Part shown: positions 23,072 through 26,726 of the stretch, piece by piece
Position numbering within the stretch: the stretch's first letter is position 1
How the letters are laid out: every line of letters begins with the position of its first letter
From: an uncultured Brevinema sp.
Lineage (GTDB): Bacteria; Spirochaetota; Brevinematia; Brevinematales; Brevinemataceae
NCBI GenBank assembly: GCA_947036575.1
Contig: CAMQSH010000006.1
Coordinates: 1-26,726, forward strand
Length of the DNA stretch: 26,726 bases
Direction: 5' to 3'
Made by a program: the position numbers and the translations under genes
Notes under the pieces: model-generated
What the model saw: the letters and a program-made list of their open reading frames with translations, nothing else
Told to the model about the DNA's origin: nothing
Databases searched by the model: none

Positions 23072-23099
23072 ATGTTATTTTAACATTTTAATATGTCAA
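23072..23099 (-). promoter_or_regulatory. Possible operator and -35 box upstream of the sugar operon
   Basis: ATGTTA-TTT-TAACAT (23072-23086) is a perfect 6-3-6 inverted repeat 24 bp before the transporter start. A perfect TTGACA on the minus strand (23099-23094) lies 7 bp further upstream. No good -10 hexamer occurs at 16-18 bp from that -35, so either the promoter is activator-dependent or the -35 is fortuitous. No regulator gene lies beside the operon. Confidence 0.35.
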
Positions 23100-23289
23100 T
23101 TTAAACCCAAAGCAAGTCCATCTCATTATAACAACATTTATTCACTATAACTTGTAAAATACCACTTTAAATGTTTTTATATATTATCAATTATTAGAAT
23201 ACGGATTTATTACTTGATTTCATATTGTAACATATTATTTTAAATTTACAAGGAGTTTATTTATTATAGCAACAATCCCACTCAATTAA

Positions 23290-23409
23290 CTATACTATAA
23301 AACTTTAAATAAAAATAACAATTTCTTAAAAACAATTCCAACAAGAAGTTTTGAGAGATATTGTCGTTTAAGCTATAAAACAAATCAGCATATAATAACC
23401 CTCTATTAA
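23290..23409 (+). pseudogene. Remnant of a second chemoreceptor-like gene (3' end)
   Basis: A start-less + strand frame ending at 23409 reads F-L-K-T-I-P-T-R-S-F-E-R-Y-C-R-L-S-Y. It matches F-L-K-A-I-L-V-R-S-F-E-R-L-Y-R-L-S-Y near the end of the protein encoded at 9927-11360 (13 of 18 identical). The DNA also matches: 23343-23376 against the segment near 11276-11309 has four differences in 34 bases by eye. About 60-70 bp upstream, AAGGAGTTTATTTATTATAGC (from about 23250) resembles the ribosome-binding/start region of that gene but with ATA instead of ATG. This looks like a paralogue that lost its middle. The rest of the 23049-23420 gap is AT-rich with nothing else recognisable. Confidence 0.6.
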
Positions 23410-23434
23410 ATAGAAGATTTTTATATGCTGATTT
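23382..23434 (-). terminator. Two-part hairpin at the 3' end of the anti-sigma-like gene
   Basis: A 14 bp perfect stem (AAATCAGCATATAA / TTATATGCTGATTT) encloses a smaller TCTATT/AATAGA hairpin. On the minus strand it is followed by a T-rich run (TTTGTTTTAT). The proximal arm overlaps the last codons of the gene ending at 23421. Confidence 0.65.
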
Positions 23435-23948
23435 CTAAAATTCTAGTTTCTGATTGATCTTTTAATAACAAATAGTAATTTCCTAATATTGAAAATTGTA
23501 AATGTTGTACATCATTATTGTTTTTTCTACTTATCAATTCTCCTTTATCATTGATAATAGTATAGGAGCTATTTCTATTTTGACTTTCAAGATACATCTC
23601 CCAAAGATTGTTTTGATTTTGAACTAAAGTAATAATCAAATCAAAAAAACTGTATTTATAACAATGTAATTGTTCTTGACCTCGAAAACTTAATTCTTTT
23701 TCTTGTAATAAGTTTACCGCTCCCTCAAAAAAATAAGTGCATTGATCTTTAACTGTTGAAAATGAGATTTTATTAACTTCTTTTTCTGTATAAGATTTTA
23801 TTTTAGCAAGTTCTATCATATAATTTAATCCAGCTTCATCATTCAATAGTTCATTTGAAATTCTTTCAGAATCTTTATCCGAAAGTTTATTCTCAAGATA
23901 AAGTAATAATTCCCCTAAATCATATTTATTTGGTTCCATATTTTCCAT
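23421..23948 (-). CDS. Small anti-sigma-like partner protein (hypothetical)
   Basis: At most 175 residues, with no signal peptide and no membrane helix. The N-terminus (L-G-E-L-L-L-Y-L-E-N-K-L-S-D-K-D-S-E-R-I) and the following L-L-N-D-E-A-G-L-N-Y-M-I-E-L resemble the helical sigma-binding segment of anti-sigma factors ('L-x-x-Y-L-x-G-x-L-S-x-x-E'). The zinc ligands H-x3-C-x2-C are absent, and so is the usual transmembrane helix. The C-terminal half (about 85-175) is beta-rich and ends like a small immunoglobulin-type or carboxypeptidase-like fold, unidentified. It lies 26 bp downstream of the sigma-like gene. Two starts are possible (ATG 23948 or 23939) and neither has a clear ribosome-binding site. 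The anti-sigma role is inferred mostly from context. Confidence 0.45.
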   Translation of the reverse strand: MENMEPNKYDLGELLLYLENKLSDKDSERISNELLNDEAGLNYMIELAKIKSYTEKEVNKISFSTVKDQCTYFFEGAVNLLQEKELSFRGQEQLHCYKYSFFDLIITLVQNQNNLWEMYLESQNRNSSYTIINDKGELISRKNNNDVQHLQFSILGNYYLLLKDQSETRILEISI

Positions 23949-23974
23949 CTATTATTTTAATAGATATTAATTTT

Positions 23975-24823
23975 CTAATTTTTTATTACTAAAATTTTTT
24001 TCATTTGTATATTAATTCTTTTTATTGTTCGATAAGCAGTATTGTAATCTTTAAAAAATTTAATAAACACCTTGAAGATATTATTAGTTAGTCTTTTTAG
24101 AGCCCTAATATACTTACTTCGTCTGTTTTTTAATCGTAAGATTTTTTGTTCATATCCCTTATCATCAACACCTGTTTTCTTGATTAAAATATTTTCTAAA
24201 TGAGCAATACTGTGATCTACACTACCAATCATTTTTATATAAAATTCTTTTTGTTGGTAATTGTCGTATTGTACTTTTAAAATTTCTTGATAATATTCCA
24301 TTATTTCTGATAAAGATTTCTTCGTAACTTCCATAATAATATGTAATATGCTAGCATTTACATGTTGAGGCATATAATATAAAAGCCATAAACTTCGATC
24401 TTCAGGAGAAAGTTGTTCTGTTAACTCTTCCCAAGATGTATGTGATGGTTCTATGTCTCCTAGGTGATTCATAACAAAATTACTAAATTGATTTTCTAAT
24501 AGTTCTCCACCCAAAACAAAATTTTGAGATGGAACAGTCCCTTTTTTTGAAAAATCACAAAATTTATTATAAAGAACACCATTAAACCAAGTTGTAAAAG
24601 TAACTTTTATATTTAATGGATACGATTTAAAAATTTCTTCTGTATGTTCAAGAATATATAAAACAAAATCATGACAAATATCGTCATCACAACAGTATTG
24701 TCTTTTAGGCCAATTTTCAACATATAAAAATACGCTGCTCTGAAATTGTGGTATGCTTTCTTGAATATTCCCAGCACGATAATCTGTAATAATATTTTTG
24801 ATGAAATTTTCATTTAACTGCAT
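23975..24823 (-). CDS. Putative sigma-70-family (ECF-like) sigma factor
   Basis: 282 residues, soluble. Residues about 48-95 resemble sigma region 2: an acidic D-D-D-I-C-H-D-F-V-L-Y-I-L-E-H stretch, then F-T-T-W-F-N-G-V-L-Y-N-K-F-C-D-F, like the 'F-x-x-W-L-x-x-I-x-x-N-x-x-x-D' of ECF factors. Residues about 135-185 (L-S-P-E-D-R-S-L-W-L-L-Y-Y-M...S-L-S-E-I-M-E-Y-Y) resemble region 4. A basic C-terminal extension of roughly 85 residues rich in Lys/Arg/Ile has no counterpart in typical ECF factors (usual length 170-200). A TATAAT lies about 20 bp upstream of the ATG without a clear -35. The next gene downstream looks like a partner protein. The alternative is a non-transcriptional helical protein; confidence is moderate. 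Confidence 0.5.
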   Translation of the reverse strand: MQLNENFIKNIITDYRAGNIQESIPQFQSSVFLYVENWPKRQYCCDDDICHDFVLYILEHTEEIFKSYPLNIKVTFTTWFNGVLYNKFCDFSKKGTVPSQNFVLGGELLENQFSNFVMNHLGDIEPSHTSWEELTEQLSPEDRSLWLLYYMPQHVNASILHIIMEVTKKSLSEIMEYYQEILKVQYDNYQQKEFYIKMIGSVDHSIAHLENILIKKTGVDDKGYEQKILRLKNRRSKYIRALKRLTNNIFKVFIKFFKDYNTAYRTIKRINIQMKKILVIKN

Positions 24824-24875
24824 TAGACACTACCGTTTTAATTATAAAGATTCCCCAACCCATATAAATCTATAA

Positions 24876-25751
24876 TTACTTTATTAATATTTTACTATAA
24901 AAATCTAATAAATCAATAGGATTATCATTTTGATTATCTTGAATACTCATAGGATTAAAAGTTTTAATTTGTACACCTGTTTCTTTTGATATCGCCTTTA
25001 AAACTGTAGAAGCCTCTGTAAAAGCATCTTCTATAAGAATAATCTGATTTTTATTTGGTATTTGATTTATTTTATCAATAATAGCTACCATTTTTTTAAC
25101 AGAAACCTGCTCACCTTCATACTCATATACTGTAGCAATAAGATCAATCTCTAACTCTTCCAATAAATAATCCCAAACTCCATGTCTTTGTACAACAAAT
25201 ATCTGTCTATTAGATTCTTTGTGTAATTTTTTTATTTTTTGATAAGATTCTTGTAAATCTTTAATAAATGTAGCATTATTTTTTTGAAAAACTATTTTAT
25301 TTTCAGGAAAATCACTACTTAATATTTCTGTGATTGTTTGCGATAGATCTTCTAAATGTTCATAAGATAGCCACAAATGTGGATTGATTTGATGATCATG
25401 ACCTTTGTGTTCTTCTTTAAGATTATCGGCATCCCCATTCAATAAATATATCTTTTTCGTATTATCAGCTGTAGATAATATTTTCCCATCAAAGTGATCA
25501 TCCAAAGCGATTATAGTATTTGCTTTTGCTAAGATCATTGCATCAGATGGTTTAAGATTAAAATAATGAGGGTCTGTATTATTTGGAATAATAGAACGAA
25601 CATCATACTCATCTCCTGTGATGATTCTAATCAAAGAAGCAATCGGTACTAAACCTGTCACTATCATTGGCTTTTGAGATGTTTTTTGTGTTCCACATGT
25701 AGAAGTAAAAATCAATAACATCATTAGCGCTGTATTTTTTATATTAGTCAA
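24876..25751 (-). CDS. znuA: Zinc/manganese ABC transporter substrate-binding lipoprotein (ZnuA/TroA family)
   Basis: A 291-residue periplasmic metal-binding protein of the cluster A-I family. The signal ends in a relaxed lipobox T-S-T-C (Cys19). Metal ligands expected for the fold are present: His62 (D-P-H-Y-F), His125 (N-P-H-L-W) and His190 (Q-R-H-G-V-W-D-Y-L), plus an acidic residue in I-L-I-E-D-A-F-T-E. A short His-rich loop, H-K-G-H-D-H (115-120), favours zinc over manganese, as in ZnuA. No permease or ATPase gene is adjacent, so they must be encoded elsewhere. AGGAGG is well placed 8 nt before the ATG. The leader carries a direct repeat and inverted repeat that may bind a Zur-like repressor. 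It is 52 bp upstream of the sigma-like gene on the same strand. Confidence 0.88.
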   Translation of the reverse strand: MTNIKNTALMMLLIFTSTCGTQKTSQKPMIVTGLVPIASLIRIITGDEYDVRSIIPNNTDPHYFNLKPSDAMILAKANTIIALDDHFDGKILSTADNTKKIYLLNGDADNLKEEHKGHDHQINPHLWLSYEHLEDLSQTITEILSSDFPENKIVFQKNNATFIKDLQESYQKIKKLHKESNRQIFVVQRHGVWDYLLEELEIDLIATVYEYEGEQVSVKKMVAIIDKINQIPNKNQIILIEDAFTEASTVLKAISKETGVQIKTFNPMSIQDNQNDNPIDLLDFYSKILIK

Positions 25752-25781
25752 TATATTCCTCCAAGATATAAATACTATAAC

Positions 25782-25830
25782 ATATTATCAAAAATATTTC
25801 ATCTTTAAAGATTGAAATATTATCAAAAAT
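25782..25830. promoter_or_regulatory. Repeat cluster, possible metal-responsive operator
   Basis: The 14 bp direct repeat ATATTATCAAAAAT occurs at 25782-25795 and 25817-25830. It flanks an inverted repeat ATATTTCA (25794-25801) / TGAAATAT (25813-25820) around CTTTAAAG. This lies in the 128 bp divergent gap between znuA and an outer-membrane gene and overlaps the -35 box of the latter, so one regulator could control both. Confidence 0.45.
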
Positions 25831-25840
25831 CATATACAAT
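25812..25840 (+). promoter_or_regulatory. Promoter of the outer-membrane-type gene
   Basis: TTGAAA (25812-25817), a 17 bp spacer and TACAAT (25835-25840) lie 40 bp before the chosen start codon. The -35 falls inside the inverted repeat and the second direct repeat begins at its last base. Confidence 0.65.
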
Positions 25841-25879
25841 TAACATACTGTATTTTATATATCTTTAATGGAAATTTTT

Positions 25880-26548
25880 ATGAAAACATATATATTATTA
25901 TTATTTTTACTTCTCAACTCTTTCCCTTTATTTTCTAAAACAATTAAAAAACCTGCTACTACCCCCTATTTTTTTTCTATAGTATCTACTATAGGTGGGG
26001 TTTCTAGTATAGGTGGTGGTGCTCCTAATCATACCTCTCCTACATTATGGCTAAATCTAGAATGGGCTATTCCTGTAGGGGTTAAGAATTTTTATCTTTA
26101 CACTCAATTCAGAAATTCTTTTTTTATAGGGAAGTCTTCTGATCCTTTTTCAAGCCTACTACCTATAATTCATATGGAAAATTTTAAAATGGGTTTTCTT
26201 TTAGGATTTGGTGGAGTTGTTGGAGATTGGCGAAACACTGAAAAAAAAGGTTCTTACATTACTTTCAATAGTGGTTTTGTCTTTGAAGGTTCTTATCATA
26301 ATGGACATGTTGACTCACAATTTATTCCTATAGAATCTAGCCTATTAGAAAGTTTTTATAATATAGGATTTGAAATTAATAGTCGATATCAGTATTCATT
26401 TGGTAAATATCAAACTCTTAGTGTTGGTTTTACCATGGGATATCTATATAATCCTATTTCAGGAGATCCTTTTTATCTAGGCTTACACAAAAACATCGTG
26501 TCTTTTCACATGCTTTATTATGGTATTAGCTTTGCTTATAACTTTTAA
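25880..26548 (+). CDS. Putative outer-membrane beta-barrel protein
   Basis: A 222-residue protein with a strong signal peptide (M-K-T-Y-I-L-L-L-F-L-L-L-N-S-F-P-L-F-S-K). The mature part is rich in Gly, Phe, Tyr and Ser with alternating patterns and ends in Y-Y-G-I-S-F-A-Y-N-F. A C-terminal aromatic residue of this kind is the usual assembly signal of outer-membrane barrels. The ATG at 25880 is chosen over one at 25868 because GGA lies 8 nt before it, whereas the first has no ribosome-binding sequence and would add only M-E-I-F. I do not recognise the family. It is divergent from znuA and shares its regulatory region, so a role in metal passage across the outer membrane is possible but only inferred. 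Confidence 0.6.
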   Translation: MKTYILLLFLLLNSFPLFSKTIKKPATTPYFFSIVSTIGGVSSIGGGAPNHTSPTLWLNLEWAIPVGVKNFYLYTQFRNSFFIGKSSDPFSSLLPIIHMENFKMGFLLGFGGVVGDWRNTEKKGSYITFNSGFVFEGSYHNGHVDSQFIPIESSLLESFYNIGFEINSRYQYSFGKYQTLSVGFTMGYLYNPISGDPFYLGLHKNIVSFHMLYYGISFAYNF

Positions 26549-26631
26549 CAGGCTCCTTAAAATTAGGTGAGTTTTACATACTAGGTTATATTACTAATAA
26601 ATATTGTGCATACAAATTATATGGAGGGCAT

Positions 26632-26726
26632 ATGCCTATTACAGAAGAATTTATTGAGTCTCTTAGTCTTAATCAAGAAGATATTTGTACTCGAATTTCA
26701 GAAAAACTAAATATTTCTAAAACTCA
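26632..26726 (+). CDS. 5' end of a gene, possibly tex (transcription accessory protein)
   Basis: An ATG with an excellent GGAGGG 3 nt upstream opens a frame that runs off the window after 31 codons. The segment I-C-T-R-I-S-E-K-L-N-I-S-K-T resembles the N-terminus of Tex-type S1 RNA-binding proteins ('I-A-x-E-L-x-I-x-x-x-Q-V'), but the diagnostic P-F-I-A-R-Y-R-K-E motif would lie beyond the window. Treat the identity as a guess. Confidence 0.35.
   Translation, partial: MPITEEFIESLSLNQEDICTRISEKLNISKT

Noticed and set aside
1..26726. tRNA, rRNA, riboswitch or CRISPR array
   Set aside because: By eye I found no T-loop consensus with matching acceptor stem, no rRNA sequence, no known aptamer core and no regularly spaced repeats. 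A covariance-model search would be decisive.

Overview
This 26.7 kb window comes from a very AT-rich, diderm, motile bacterium. Diderm character is shown by signal-peptide beta-barrel-like proteins and lipoproteins, and motility by a chemoreceptor-like protein. The lipoprotein signals include a relaxed lipobox (T-S-T-C), which together with the low GC and the chemoreceptor makes a spirochaete (Brachyspira- or Brevinema-like) the best guess. No 16S or other marker gene is present, so this is inference. Promoters are conventional: at least six good -35/-10 pairs have exactly 17 bp spacers. Many genes end in strong hairpins.

Region 1 (1-8.2 kb, + strand) is a glucuronide/glucuronate locus. It holds the 3' end of uronate isomerase (uxaC), an outer-membrane-type protein, beta-glucuronidase (uidA), a GPH-family glycoside transporter (uidB-like), and a complete TRAP transporter (dctP lipoprotein, dctQ, dctM). 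Facing it is a signal-peptide-bearing arylsulfate sulfotransferase (8.3-9.8 kb, minus strand). Together these suggest use of host conjugates: glucuronides are imported and cleaved, glucuronate is imported and isomerised, and aryl sulfates are handled in the periplasm.

Region 2 (9.9-12.96 kb) has an unusual short chemoreceptor-like membrane protein, then about 1.5 kb of decayed sequence. The decayed part contains two unidentified reading-frame remnants, a CPBP-family membrane protease broken by several frameshifts, a 13-codon ORF that runs into a strong terminator, and a short minus-strand remnant with a repeated motif.

Region 3 (12.97-16.2 kb, minus strand) holds a NhaC-type Na+/H+ antiporter and a CpdB-like 5'/3'-nucleotidase lipoprotein, each with its own promoter.

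Region 4 (16.4-23.05 kb) is a second carbohydrate locus. A five-gene minus-strand operon encodes a GPH-type transporter, a TIM-barrel sugar isomerase/epimerase, two Gfo/Idh/MocA oxidoreductases and a second TIM-barrel protein. A third oxidoreductase converges on it, and a perfect 52 bp palindrome lies between them. The gene set resembles oxidise-epimerise-reduce pathways acting through keto-sugar intermediates (E. coli YcjS/YcjR/YcjQ type).

Region 5 (23.05-26.7 kb) contains a degraded copy of the chemoreceptor-like gene's 3' end, a sigma-70-like protein with a small anti-sigma-like partner, a ZnuA-type metal-binding lipoprotein, a second outer-membrane-type protein, and the first 31 codons of a gene that may be tex.
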